DNA of 40,613 nt. Source: Grammothele lineata (taxonomy: Eukaryota > Basidiomycota > Agaricomycetes > Polyporales > Polyporaceae). The notes below the pieces were generated by a model, which made no database searches, was not told the DNA's origin, and was given only the letters and a program-made list of their open reading frames with translations. Shown here one piece after another: positions 19,860 through 30,189 of this stretch. The first letter of the stretch is position 1. The number at the start of each line of letters is the position of its first letter. The translations under genes were made by a program, and so were the position numbers. The stretch covers positions 1 through 40,613 of the forward strand of contig NDFF03000052.1 in NCBI GenBank assembly GCA_002150815.3. The letters are read 5' to 3'.

Positions 19860-21525
19860 TCAATGCGTCGTCCAATCTTCCACCCTGCTCAGTACTGGGC
19901 AACCGGGTGCGGGGGGATTAGAGAAACGTGTCTGAACGAACACTTTCTCTACACCTCCAACGCGCCTGTCGAATGCGTCGTACAGCTTTGGGAATTCCTC
20001 GATATCGACTCGATGTGTGATCATGCTGCGTCAATAGAGATCAATTAGCCGTAGTTTTCTACCTTTTCGAGGGTCAGACTTACAAAGTAGGGTCAAACTT
20101 CCCCGGGATTATAAGATCATTGAGGATCTCCTCCCACCATTTGTGCACGGGGGCCTGACCATTGCCGATAAAACGCACACCTTTCTCCATAAGCGCGCCA
20201 ATATTGAAATGGTTCGTGTAGCCAGAGTAAGCAGCGATGATTCCACATCTCCCTCCTTTCTTTACGGACATGATCATCTCATTGGCGATCTCGGAGACGT
20301 CGGTCTCCAGCATGAGTGCCTTCTCGACTTTGTGCAGCATAGATTTCGGCTCGTGGAATGTTCCTGTTCCAACAATCATTATACTGTAGGTGAAATTGGA
20401 ACGAACTGGAAGTCGGCCCACCACAGTCAATGGCGACGTTGAGGCCACCCGGAGCAACCTCCTGAAGGCGCTTCACGATGTCAGTGTGTTTGGAGAAATC
20501 CAATGTCTCAATGCCATTTTCTTGGGCCTTCTTGAGTCGCTCAGGGACCTTATCGATACCAATCACACGCGCAGCCCCCTTCATCTGCGCGAATTTGGAA
20601 GCACATAGACCAATAGGTCCAAGACCCTAAAAAGTTCTGCGTTAGCTTGGCGGTTATGTAAACGATTTCACGCTCACCCAGACTCCAACAACGTCACCTG
20701 GGTTGATCCCCGTGTCAACCACGCTATGATAGGCAGTACACAGCACATCGGAAAGATATAGGGCCTTTTCGTCGGAGACGTCGTCCGGAATGGGGAGTAG
20801 GTTCACACTGCCCTTCGGAACGCGAACATATTCTGCCTGACCACCCGCGAAACCACCCGTGAAATGGGAGTATCCAAAGAACCCTGCGTCCCGATGTCCG
20901 TACATAGTGTTCATTAGCCTGTTGATGTGTGAGTGTGCTGCGAATCTTTCGTCGGAGTAAAGACCATTTACGTCGACGGGTTGGTTCTGTCACAGAAAGA
21001 CGATAGCTTCTGCTTGCAATATTCGCATTCCCCGCAAGCAATCTGGAACGAAGCTACCACTCGTTGGCCTACTCTGAGATTCTTCACGTTAGGACCAATC
21101 CTATCGATGACCCCCATAAACTACGGACTTGAGTTCAGAACGAGCTCCAACGTTATGAGATGCGCATGACGTACTTCGTGCCCAAGGATATCGCCTTTCT
21201 GCAGAGTAACAATCTCTCCGTGATAAAGATGAAGATCTGAGCCACAGATCGTCGTGCCAGTGACCTTCAGGATGACATCGTCGGGCTCTGTGACGTCGGG
21301 GACAGGTGCGTCGATGAGTCGGACATCGCGTGCTCCAAACCAGGCTAGCGCTTTCATAGTTGAACCATCCGGGCGGGTCTTCGACGCAGGATGCACAGTA
21401 GTGGGGAACGAGCCCATTGCCTGTAGAAGCAGAGCGCCCCAGTTAGTTGAGGCCAAATGTGTACATTGCACCGTAGCAAAAGGATCAAAGCGTACGTTTT
21501 GGACGGCATTCGCAGCAGTCTGCAT
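19860..21525 (-). CDS. Zinc-dependent alcohol dehydrogenase (MDR family)
   Basis: NAD(P)-dependent medium-chain dehydrogenase, of the type resembling glutathione-independent formaldehyde dehydrogenase. The first exon is only 30 nt (MQTAANAVQN, 21525-21496) and is joined to AMGSFPTTVHPASKTRPDGS. Catalytic zinc ligands are in TTICGSDLHLYHG and GDILGHE. The four structural-zinc cysteines are in ACGECEYCKQKLSSFC. Then come DRTNPSTLMNTMYGHRDAGF, GYSHFTGGFAGGQAEYVRVP, the Rossmann loop GVWGLGPIGLCASKFAQ and IGIDKVPERLKKAQ. DCGTFHEPKSMLHKVEKALM, IGNGQAPVHKWWEEIL and FMITHRVDIEEFPKLYDAFD follow, ending VEDWTTH. A TATA box lies about 67 bp upstream of the start. ATGs at 21417 and 21360 are alternatives; the TATA position favours 21525. 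Exact substrate is unknown. Confidence 0.9.
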
Positions 21526-21591
21526 GATGACGGCGAAGGAAAGCAACGTGCAGTTGAGTGTGTGTTGAATGGTAGGCCCCTAGAACGCGAT

Positions 21592-21601
21592 CTATATATA
21601 T
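21592..21601 (-). promoter_or_regulatory. TATA box of the alcohol dehydrogenase gene
   Basis: Minus strand reads CATATATATAG about 67 bp upstream of the proposed start codon at 21525, a normal TATA spacing for an inducible fungal gene. Confidence 0.6.
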
Positions 21602-23116
21602 GGCGTCCATACCGCTCTTCAACGGGTTCTGGGGATGACCAGACGAATGACGACGTTTGGTCGCGCGTCCGGAGTAGCCAGCTTCATTATGACATCACGT
21701 ATCGCGTATCACGTGTGTCGGATTCCAGTACAAGTTTTCGGAGCCGGGAGCCCGTAGTTCCCGGCAACGCTTCCGAGCATCAACTCGAATACTCACTAGT
21801 GGCGATTTCTTGGGCTCAGACCATAGAGGCCATCGACGTTTAGGTTTGTTCATGTTTTGATACTAGTTAACTTAATTTGCGCTAGCGGTGCCACAGCCAG
21901 ATTTGTTAGGGGGCTACGTGTATTCGGTGTCGAGAAAAAGTGAGTGTCGCATCCGCAGTCCCTAGCATCGAGTCACTACTGAACGAATCTTGAGCCGGGA
22001 TTGAGCTCGATGGAGAAGATACTCTGAGGTGTCGGCTTCGGAGCGGCACAAGTACCTACCAGTGAATCCTATGATATGATATCATTACGCCACCGTCAGA
22101 TTCATGCATGACGTCTTGCCCGCCGACTTCAGGACTTCACCGCACCACCATCTCCATAAGCTTGACAGCGGCCCGGGGATATAGTAAGTGCTCGGATGCG
22201 TGTGCTTGTTGAGGTAGGCAACTTTCTGACTAACAAGGATTCGAGATTCTACTCGGTAATACAAAGCTCCATCTCACTTCCGACTCGGAGTGTTTCAAAA
22301 AGGCCAGTTCTTAACAGGTACCGCTATGTATAGCGTGACACGCCGTTAGCGCTATATATTATAGCTTATCAAATTCTTCAAACTTCTCGAGAGTGTACAT
22401 ATTTCATTCATCGGTCGCATCATTAGCATGCAATATACGTAACTGAGCACGACCCCTCACGCACTTAGTTTCGCCTTCGCACAGTCATACTAAACTGTTG
22501 AGCACCTAGAGTTTATTCGCACAGGTTCCATCAATCCACTCCCGCTTGAAGGCCAGTATATAAAGGACACGATCCAGCATTGACCGGCCATAGCGAACTA
22601 CTTACTCTGTTCTGATGCCTCTCGCGAGACCGGCTCTTATGGTTCTGCTGGCAGAATACCTGATGCGGTGGCTCTTTCTTTGGTGTCAAAATATGTCAGA
22701 AGGCTGGCGAATGACAGGTGATACATACAAATATTCGACGTATTGGTCGGCTTGCTAACTATCGCACACACCGCACTTTGAGCCGCTAAATGTTCCTCTT
22801 CCCGTCCAGGACCAGTTCCCTCTCGTCATGCTTCCCACTGTTACTCTCTCGGGGATCCTGTGGGCAGGAGACCTAGCACATGACGCTAGTCCCTTCCAAA
22901 ATCAGAGTTCTCCCCCCTGAACTGGCCCATACATTCTCATCGGCCTTTCACCGATGTCCCTGATGTTCTTGGAAGTGCACCCAGCGGAACCCGTGCCCAT
23001 TCGAACCATTAGGTCCGCCAACCGGGGAGGACGCAGGAATAGATCGGATGTGGATGACGAATGCGATTCAAGTAGACTGATCGCGATACGTACTTTGTCC
23101 ACTTCCTCATTCGTCG
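21602..23116. other. Gene-poor region
   Basis: About 1.5 kb with lower GC than the rest and no supported gene. It contains an orphan TATA box (TATATAAAGG, 22557-22566) followed 48 bp later by an ATG opening a short hydrophobic frame, and a small imperfect palindrome around 22320-22360. It may include degraded sequence. Confidence 0.5.
22557..22566 (+). promoter_or_regulatory. Orphan TATA box
   Basis: TATATAAAGG on the plus strand, followed at 22614 by an ATG in MPLARPALMVLLAEYLMRWL. A plausible intron with a consensus CTAAC branch point begins near 22710. No gene of convincing length follows, so this may be a relic promoter or a very short secreted-protein gene. Confidence 0.3.
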
Positions 23117-23263
23117 CCCGGGGATCCAGAGGGCGAGGTGTATGACGGAGGGGTGGACGACCGCCTCCTGAGGAGCGCATCACAGATCCAGTTGCGCAGT
23201 CAGGCTATGTTGCACGCGGATGATCGTCTCGTCCTTAATACTCAAATTCACGATGTACCCCAT
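23117..23263 (-). pseudogene. Likely decayed copy of the small WRD-family gene
   Basis: From ATG 23263 the frame reads MGYIVNLSIKDETIIRVQHS, then TAQLDL, an in-frame TGA, then CAPQEAVVHPSVIHLALWIP and G. Both halves are in one frame and line up with the first exon of the intact relative at 24247-24786 (YEVLLDFTNDTHD... and IVLLHPGESVTLVLDAG) in spacing and pattern. The WRD-containing exon is not recognisable downstream. The resemblance is modest and was judged by eye, so chance similarity is possible. Confidence 0.35.
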
Positions 23264-24246
23264 ATGATGCTCGGTCCCGCGAGCCCAGGCAGTTCCCCGT
23301 CAGTGACCCACAGTTGTCCCTCGGCAAGGCCTCCCGTACGGTGAGAAGGCTGCCTGCCGTGACACGCGGTCTCAGGGCATTCCCAGCATCTGTGCCCGGC
23401 GTGCCTACAATGTCGAGCCGTGGGCGTCCAGCTATTGCTCGTCTAGCCCGCGCCTTGCGGCCAACACGAGCTACAGGCATTGCAACTTTGTTGGAAGGTT
23501 CGCCATAAAGCCGCCGCGGGTGTGGCCCGGCGTTCGCCGGGCGGTGCGGCGACAGCGAGCACGCCCGTAACACGCTTTTGCAGCATTGCGCCTGTGACGA
23601 CAATCCGAGCTCCTTCGCGATCCCACATAATGCAATACCCGCATTCATATAAGCCGTACCACACTCGCTGATCACTCGAGCGACTCGGACGCCAAAATGT
23701 AGTATTTAGGCGGATATAGTATAACTTGGGCGCAGCGTGTGCGGGCTGGTCCAGCGCGCGCGCGACAATTACAACCTACGGGGACAGTAAGGCCTCAATA
23801 ATCTAATAGTTAACTGGTTGTTGAGTCCGTTGCGTGATCGCACGCGACCGTAGCGCGCCTTGCACCCCAGCCTTCGTTCGCCGCCCGCCAGTCCACGATT
23901 ATGGAGCACCTAGTCCCCTGCAACGCGCAGCGGGCGTAGTCGTGCCTGAGGGCACGGTGAGCGTTACCGTATGTGGCGCGCGCGCAGGTAGAGCGCGATG
24001 CACCATGCACTATCCGGCGAGGCACGCGACAAACCCGCTCTGCAGCAGACAATAAGCAACGTGGCGCAACGAACGTTAGGGAGACGGGCGGAGGCACGCC
24101 TGCGGCCCTTTCGAGACTCACATCGACAAGTCGACACTGGCAAGGGTATCACCACTTCTTCTGCATTTCTCGGGCACTCGACACGCCCCCGACACGCGAT
24201 GCGGAACGCCCAGCGCATGGCACGCGATGACGGTAGAGGCCCATGG
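23264..24246. other. Gene-poor region
   Basis: About 980 bp. Frames up to 146 codons exist on the minus strand but show no known motif or plausible intron sites. A perfect 7-bp-stem hairpin with a TT loop is at 23526-23541. No gene is supported. Confidence 0.45.
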
Positions 24247-24786
24247 CTATGCGTCGTTCCAGATGCAGAAACGCATATCGCGCCAGAGCTGGTCCACGGT
24301 GATGCCCTGCACGGGCCGGATCGGGTCGTTCGACGTCGGAGAGATTGGCGGATGCGTCGCCGCCGCGGGGAACAGCTGCGACACGGTACAGCTGACGTCG
24401 CGCCATGCCCGGGCGCTAAAAACATAATTGAAGACAGTCGTCAGAGTGCATTCATTGTTGGACAAGCGAGCGGTCCGTTAGGACTCCAGTACACTCACGT
24501 TACGTTTGCGACTCGGGAGCGCGTCTTGAGCGCATACTTGTACACCGTGCCTGCGGATGCGAGTGCGGGGTCAGTATCCGATTGACGATGCCGTTACCCA
24601 CCCATGTCATGCGAGCGAGCGAGCGGACATACCTGCATCGAGCACAAGTGTGACGCTCTCGCCAGGATGGAGGAGGACGATTGCGCCCGAGTTACGACCA
24701 TAGTCTCGTTGGAGCTGGACAGTCGCGCAATCGTGCGTGTCGTTGGTGAAGTCGAGGAGGACCTCATACTGCGTCGTGCCCGGCAT
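24247..24786 (-). CDS. Small protein of an uncharacterised WRD-motif family (member A)
   Basis: Three exons (24786-24633, 24550-24499, 24415-24247) give 124 residues. It starts MPGTTQYEVLLDFTNDTHDC, then IVLLHPGESVTLVLDAG|TVYKYALKTRSRVANVT|ARA, then WRDVSCTVSQLF, a Pro/Thr linker, and a second GITVDQLWRDMRFCIWNDA. Alternating hydrophobic residues suggest a small beta sandwich. There is no signal peptide or membrane segment, so it is probably cytosolic. The paralogue at 31782-32261 shares NDT, a HPGES-x-x-LV core, YxY and VTxxWRDxxCxxSQxF, and has an intron at the same place just before WRD. I do not recognise the family and assign no function. Introns are phase-consistent with good GT-AG sites and a TTTTTAG acceptor. 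Confidence 0.75.
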
Positions 24787-25799
24787 GGCGGCGGGTGCGG
24801 GGCTGGGGGAGCACAAGCAGGGTCCGGCGTAGGCTCAGCTGCTGACGATGTGGGAGGACGCGGACAGGGCCAGGCGGCGATAGAAGCGGTTGAGGGAAGG
24901 AGGAGGGCCGGAGCGGAGGCTATAGAGACCAGAAGGAGAGTGCGAGAGAAGGAAAGGAGGATGGTGCGAGAGATGAGGCACAGGGTAATAACGCTTGGGC
25001 TGGCAACCTGTCCCAACTCGCGCGGGCCGTCGAGAGCACGGCGACGCGAGTTACGGCAGTCGAAAGCCCGAGGGAGGACGCTGGGCGCGTCCGCGGTGCG
25101 TGTTCTGTTTCTGTGCGCGTGCGAGACTCGCCGTTCGCGGTTCGTGGTTCGCGGGAGTTCGCGGGGAAAGTGTGGCGTGGCGGGTGCGGCGTGGCGGGGC
25201 AGAGCGACGAGACGAGTCAAGGCCGCGAGTGCTCGCACACGGCGGGCTCGGTGGAGGAGCGGTGGGCCTGGCACCGAGGCCAGCAAAAGTGGCGGTCGGC
25301 GACGGGCGTTGTACCACGTTGTGTCTCTTATTGTGTTGGGCGAGCACAGGCGATGCTGGGGCGAGTTCGAGCGCTGCCGCGCAGGACCGGCGACGGGGCG
25401 CCCCGTGGCGGGCCTTGGGCTGCTGGGAGGCGTAGAGACTACGTAGAGACGGGCAGCGGAGGCGTCGCGGGCACGGAAGAGCTCGCTCTCGCCCTCGCTC
25501 TCGCGCGCGCTCTCTCAGGCACTGGCCGCGACCCCGCTCGCACCGTCCGCGACACGTTCCAACCGCGAGGCGGGCTCCTCGTGCTCAGCAGCCTTAGCTC
25601 ACCGCGCCAGCAGCCAGCAGCAGCCGCCAGCAGCCGCCAGCACAGGTCCGCAGACCGGCCCCGGCGCCTCTTCGCTCACTCAGCCTGCCGTATATGGTTT
25701 CTTACTCCAGCCACATGATCGATTCCTCACGCTCGCACCCGCTTTCTCTCCTCCTTTCCTCCGCCAATCTCCCTTCCTCCTCCCGCACCCCGCTCCGCG
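24787..25799. promoter_or_regulatory. GC-rich divergent intergenic region
   Basis: About 1 kb between the divergent starts of small family member A and the 2EXR/F-box-like gene. Very GC-rich, so long open frames (up to 280 codons) appear in several registers on both strands; none has a motif, and they conflict with one another. It contains repeated GTTCGCGG-type units near 25130-25165, a CGCTCTCGC-rich stretch near 25485-25520, and a CAGC/CCGCCAG repeat tract at 25606-25642. Confidence 0.5.
25606..25642. repeat. CAGC/CCGCCAG short tandem repeat tract
   Basis: About 37 bp of imperfect CAGCAGC and CCGCCAG units, about 160 bp upstream of the start at 25800. Seen directly; probably in the promoter or 5' UTR. 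Confidence 0.6.
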
Positions 25800-27302
25800 A
25801 TGGCGACCGGCTTCCTTCACCTGCCAGCTGAGCTCAGGCTCCAGATTTACGAGCTCTTCTTTCACGACCACCAGCGTGTACGCCGCGCCAAGCCCCAGCC
25901 GTCCAACACTCACCTCCGTCTCCTTCACACATGCGCTCTCATATCGGCCGAAGCAGGCCCCATCCTCCGCCGCTACATCTCGCTTCTGCACGAGCACCAG
26001 GTCAACGCCTTCCTCATATACGCACCTCTCGAGCACGCTGCGCAGATCGAATGGGCAGACGTCGCCAACGACGGGCGCGTCTTCCACGCCCCCACGTCTA
26101 GAACTCCAGACGTCTCTGCCTCCGATCAGGTGAGATTAGAGTGCGAGATCGCATAACTAGCGGAACCTGACCGGACCTCGACGCTCGACGTCCGTACGCG
26201 CCTTCGCTTGCCCTGCCTGTGCACATACGTACACCAGCCTCCGGATGGCCCCCAGCCGCTCTCGAATCTCCACCGCGCGCTCGCCCGCATGACTGCTCTC
26301 CGCCGGCTCCGCGTCTTCCAGCCGCGTCGGGGGCTTCCCATCAACCTGCAGAACACGATGAGCCTACACCGTGAGCCTCGCTCCTTCCTCTTCGGCGCGT
26401 AGCCGTCTGCGCGCGCGAGCCCACTGACGTCCCCAGGCTCCCGTCAGATCGCGGTTCAGTTTGAGCGCGCGATGTTCCCTAGGAACGGCGCAGGCCCCGC
26501 GCTATCCTACTATGAGCTCTATCTCAGCCCCGAAACCCACGTCGACCTCTTTGACGCGATCCGCCCCGAACACGCCGTTGCGCTGCGCCTTTCTGGAGAG
26601 CTGGCCCCCGGGAAACAGCTCAAGCCCGCGTTCTTGGACCGGCTGAAGCCGAAGGCGGAAAGCATGATTGCGAAAGGGGATCCACGGTCCTACGTGGACG
26701 ATAGCACTCGGATGCCTTCGCTTAAGCGACTGACGCTCGTCGGCATTACAGGCACATTTTTCGACCGGCACACCTTCGAGGAGGCGTTCCCAGAGGCGGC
26801 ACTGGAGTCGTTCTCATACGCACTTGGCACACGCCTAGGTTTCGAGCTGCGCGACTGGCATCTCAAGTCCCTCGCTAAAACGCATGGGCCCACTCTCCGG
26901 TCACTTGTCCTCCTCGGCTGCTCCCGCCTTTCGAGCACAACCCTCGCGCTCGCATTGGAGAACATGCCCGCCCTGGAATGTTTTGCATTGCACATGGTGA
27001 CCGTGGACGAGCTCAAGACGGATTTTCTATTGTCGCTGCCTCCAACGCTAAACGTGCTAAAGGTGCAAGTGATCAATGCATGGTACGCCGTCGCGCTCAA
27101 GGACGAAGAGAGAGGCTTACTAGAGACGATTGAGCATCGCGTCCTACTCCGCGATCGGCCTCCGCACGGTATGTGGGTCTGCTTCCGCCAGCAGCTCCTG
27201 GATGAGGACGACCGGCGAGCACGATGGGTCCGAATCGCAGACACTCGCAGAGTGCACCTTCATTTGGAACCATGGGAGAACGAAATGGTACTGAACATGT
27301 AA
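25800..27302 (+). CDS. 2EXR/F-box-like protein with LRR-type repeats
   Basis: Three exons (25800-26129, 26238-26370, 26437-27302) give 442 residues. The N-terminus FLHLPAELRLQIYELFFHDH matches the F-box-like '2EXR' motif common in fungi. The body is rich in Leu and has repeating segments such as MPSLKRLTLVGITGTFFDRH, HGPTLRSLVLLGCSRLSSTT and LALALENMPALECFALH, consistent with leucine-rich repeats. Such proteins may recruit substrates to SCF ubiquitin ligases, but no partner is implied here. The splice at SLH|RSRQIAVQFERAMFPR keeps frame. The last residues are WENEMVLNM, stop TAA. Large families of this type are typical of basidiomycetes. No orthologue name can be given. Confidence 0.75.
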
Positions 27303-27526
27303 CGATCTACGAACTTGAATACGATTACATTAAATTTGGTGCTCCCATGGACATCGAGGTCAATGTTTCTCCGGACAACCAAGGGGTTATAGCCTGCAAT
27401 TTCGCCTGCTGATGCATTGTCGATGAGCGCACAAACAAATATTTGTGGAAAACGCCTTTAATACATGTAGAGAGACAGTCCAGTGATAATCGAGTCCGTA
27501 TCTCGGAAGTGGATAGCGATAATGTA

Positions 27527-28799
27527 CTAGTATCGAGTACCGTACGCTTGGTAACCGGTGTTGTTATAACCACTTTGCGCGTTGTAAGTGTTATAAGTGT
27601 CGTAAGTAGTGAAATCCTCGGATCCTGGCTTCTGCACCCTAGGAGTCTTCCGACGGAACGAGCCCTCCGCTGCAATCATGTACAACTAATCAACATCCAT
27701 CCGTAGCCACCAGCGGCGGAAGGGACAGACCATCTGGTGAAGACAGCGGGGAAGGGGGCACAAGTTCGCATTCACGACGACTCACCAGGATGGGCTTGAC
27801 TCCGCGCAGGGTATCCAACACCACCGGCACCATACGTATTAGTGTTGCTGTTATCGTAGTAACTATCGTATGCGTGAGGAGTCGGCCCGGGTTCTTGAGT
27901 GTACGCATTCGGAGGGTAAGAAGAGTAGTTATCCGAGTAGCCCTGGACCTTGTCGGCCATGACGGTCGCTACACTGGCGTTACTGTCTTGTCTTTGATGA
28001 CCGCCAGCCTGAACAAGGTTTTCCGTTGAATTGCGTGAACCCCACGCACCACGATCCGCAAGAGGAATGTTGCTGGCTGACTTGGACGAGTCAAACAGCA
28101 AAGACTGATACTTCGTGTGGTCGCGCCGCTGGTTCTTGCCGAACCCATTCACGACAACGTACATGTACGTCTGTAGTCAGAGGTTTAGAAAGGCGCCAAT
28201 GACGTCAATATGAAGCGGTCTCGCCTGGGATATGGCAAAGAGCACCCAGAGACCGCCCATGACGCCGACATCTGCCCAAGGCCAGATGTTGCAGAGCGTC
28301 TGGCCCTCCGAGGTGTTGTTGCCAGAGAAGAAGTCGATTATGCACTGGCTTTGCGCCTGGCCATGCCGGGACGCCGAGAGACCTATCCAAGCCGCAGCGA
28401 CGCCGAAGGTGATGAGGGTGACTAAAACATGTAGGGTTAGGTAGCGACGGAAGAGTATCGGTTTTTCCTGCGGACACTGGATCAAAATCTCGTATTGGAG
28501 GAGTAACAGGTGACTAACCTGCCGCACGCCTACAAAACCAAGGAGTTGTATGGCTGCACCAACCCAGCAAACGATAGCAAAGATCCACTTGGCATACGAT
28601 GGCGTTGAGGCACCAACAACTACGAATACGAGTTTCAGCCTCCACTAGACCGCTTCAGGCCCTTTCTTTGCTCACTGGACGGCGTGGCTATGGATAGTGT
28701 GCCTGCAACTACCCCGACGACGGTTTGTTCCAACAAGGCCGCATAGATCCCGGTGTAGACCAGGGGAATTGCACAGCAGCAGTACTCCCTCGGAGGCAT
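27527..28799 (-). CDS. Four-helix membrane protein, conserved fungal family
   Basis: The protein begins MPPREYCCCAIPLVYTGIYA and contains four hydrophobic helices: CCCAIPLVYTGIYAALLEQT, YAKWIFAIVCWVGAAIQLLG, TLHVLVTLITFGVAAAWIGL and WADVGVMGGLWVLFAISQ. Between helices 3 and 4 is a short loop with two cysteines and an N-glycosylation site (CIIDFFSGNNTSEGQTLC), suggesting an extracytoplasmic loop with a disulfide. The long C-terminal tail is Ser/Asn/Tyr-rich (YDTYNTYNAQSGYNNTGYQA) and probably cytosolic. The family is widespread in agaricomycetes and recalls tetraspan proteins, but its function is unknown to me. Five exons are needed; the intron before TYMYVVVNGFGKN uses a GC donor (CAG|GCGAGA, 28171-28224). 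Stop is TAG 27527-27529. Confidence 0.8.
28171..28224 (-). other. GC-AG intron in the four-helix membrane protein gene
   Basis: 54 bp, donor CAG|GCGAGA, acceptor CTGACTACAG|ACG, phase 0, joining FAISQ to TYMYVVV. No GT donor nearby gives an intron of normal length in frame. Confidence 0.65.
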
Positions 28800-29215
28800 G
28801 GTGAATGTCGAGAGAGGTAGTCTAAGCGACGGTTCGTAAAGGTCGTATTGAACGAAGCGAGGCGGCCAGATATGCGAGTGAAAAGAAAGGAGAGGGATCG
28901 ATGAGGGAGCGGCGTGGGGGCTGTATAAGAGAGGTGAGCGCAGCACTGGAGCGGTGCATCAGACAGCGCCCGTGGACCCGCCGACGCCGGTGCAACTGCA
29001 GCCATAGCCGGGCAGCGATGCCTCCAATTGGAGGACCGGAACCTACCTCCGGCCGTCGCCGGCCCTGGCTACCCCCAGCCTCCTCGTGTACGGCAGGTCC
29101 TTCCCACGCCATCCCGCTGCCGTCATTCCCGGCTGGGCACTCTCGCTTCGCGTCCTTCGTTGGCTCTGTTCACGACGACCACAACGACGAACGATACCCC
29201 AACCAGCTACTCTTC
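28800..29215. promoter_or_regulatory. Divergent intergenic region
   Basis: 416 bp between the starts of the four-helix membrane protein gene (-) and the ML-domain gene (+). GC-rich with several overlapping open frames that are not coding-like. Holds both promoters. Confidence 0.5.
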
Positions 29216-29974
29216 ATGGCCCGCTTCGCGCTCCTGGCTTTACTTGCGGCCGCCGTCGCCTCCGCAGTTGCTGCAACTGTCGACGAGCAGGTCGTTTTTC
29301 CTGGAACACCCAGCGACAAGAAGTGGGAGTGGAAGGACTGCGGTGAGCTGTTCCCAGGCCGGTCCTTGCTCTCCGTCTTACCCCCGTCGTCGTCGTAATT
29401 CAAAGGAACGGACTCGCACATTGTGCACATTCAGAGCATTGCGATTACCCCTGACCCCCCGCAGCGTGGCCAAGACCTGACTATCGTGGTGGAAGGTGTC
29501 GCGGATGATGATGTGACGGTAGGCGCAATAGTTTCTCTGTCTTGATCGTTGATTTATTCAATCGTTCTTCTTTGGATTAGGATGGCGCATATGCGGACGT
29601 GACTGTAAAGGCGGGACCTATTAGGCTCCTCCATAAGGAGTTCGATATCTGCGATGAAGCGTACGTCTGCACCACCGGTAGCATCCCACGACAAGTAATT
29701 TACACCATCGCACAGGCGCAATGCAAACGCCACCATTCAGTGTCCGGTTGAGAAGGGCACTCACAAGGTCACACAGACCGTCAGTCTCCCGAAAGAGATT
29801 CCTCCGGGTATGGCTCATTTTTCGTGGTATTTCGAACCATGACTTACTTGATATTGCTTATCAGCTCAATTCACTGTAAACATTCGGGGGTACACTGACG
29901 ATGATGACGACCTGATCTGCATGGATCTTATGATGGACTTCCGGATGAGGGCCGGTTCATACTTGCCGTGGTAA
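29216..29974 (+). CDS. NPC2: ML-domain lipid-transfer protein (NPC2 / PG-PI transfer protein-like)
   Basis: Begins MARFALLALLAAAVASAVAA, a clear signal peptide, then VDEQVVFPGTPSDKKWEWKD and CGTDSHIVHIQSIAITPDPP. Next come QRGQDLTIVVEGVADDDVT, ADVTVKAGPIRLLHKEFDIC, RNANATIQCPVEKGTHKVTQ, TVSLPKEIPP, AQFTVNIRGYTDDDDDLICM and DLMMDFRMRAGSYLPW. The DCG near the N-terminus, FDICDEA, IQCPVEKG and the final LICMDL give the conserved cysteines of the ML domain. The fold binds sterol or phospholipid in the vacuole lumen or secretory pathway. Small introns interrupt it after DCG, VT, DEA and PP. Length (about 175 residues) is normal for fungal NPC2. Confidence 0.9.
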
Positions 29975-30189
29975 ACATATTCCTCACACACGGGACTTTG
30001 TGCGAACTGCCCAGGCTGGTACACTCCTAAGGTCCTCTGTCTCTTTGCGCATTGTATATTAGTATCACCTTTCCTCTCGAACGCGTAATGTGCTTTATAT
30101 GCTCTCGTTCAACCGCTTTGTCTGATGAAGCGGCGTTGGGAAGACGCGTTGTGGCGGAGTGCTGCGGTGCTGATCGGCGGAACGTAAGC

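Noticed and set aside
23526..23541. CCCGGCG-TT-CGCCGGG hairpin resembling a bacterial terminator
   Set aside because: The window is eukaryotic, the stem is not followed by a T run, and it lies in a region with no supported gene.
24594..25446. Long overlapping open frames on both strands (up to 280 codons)
   Set aside because: They arise from very high GC content, contradict each other, partly lie antisense to the spliced small gene, and contain no recognisable motif.
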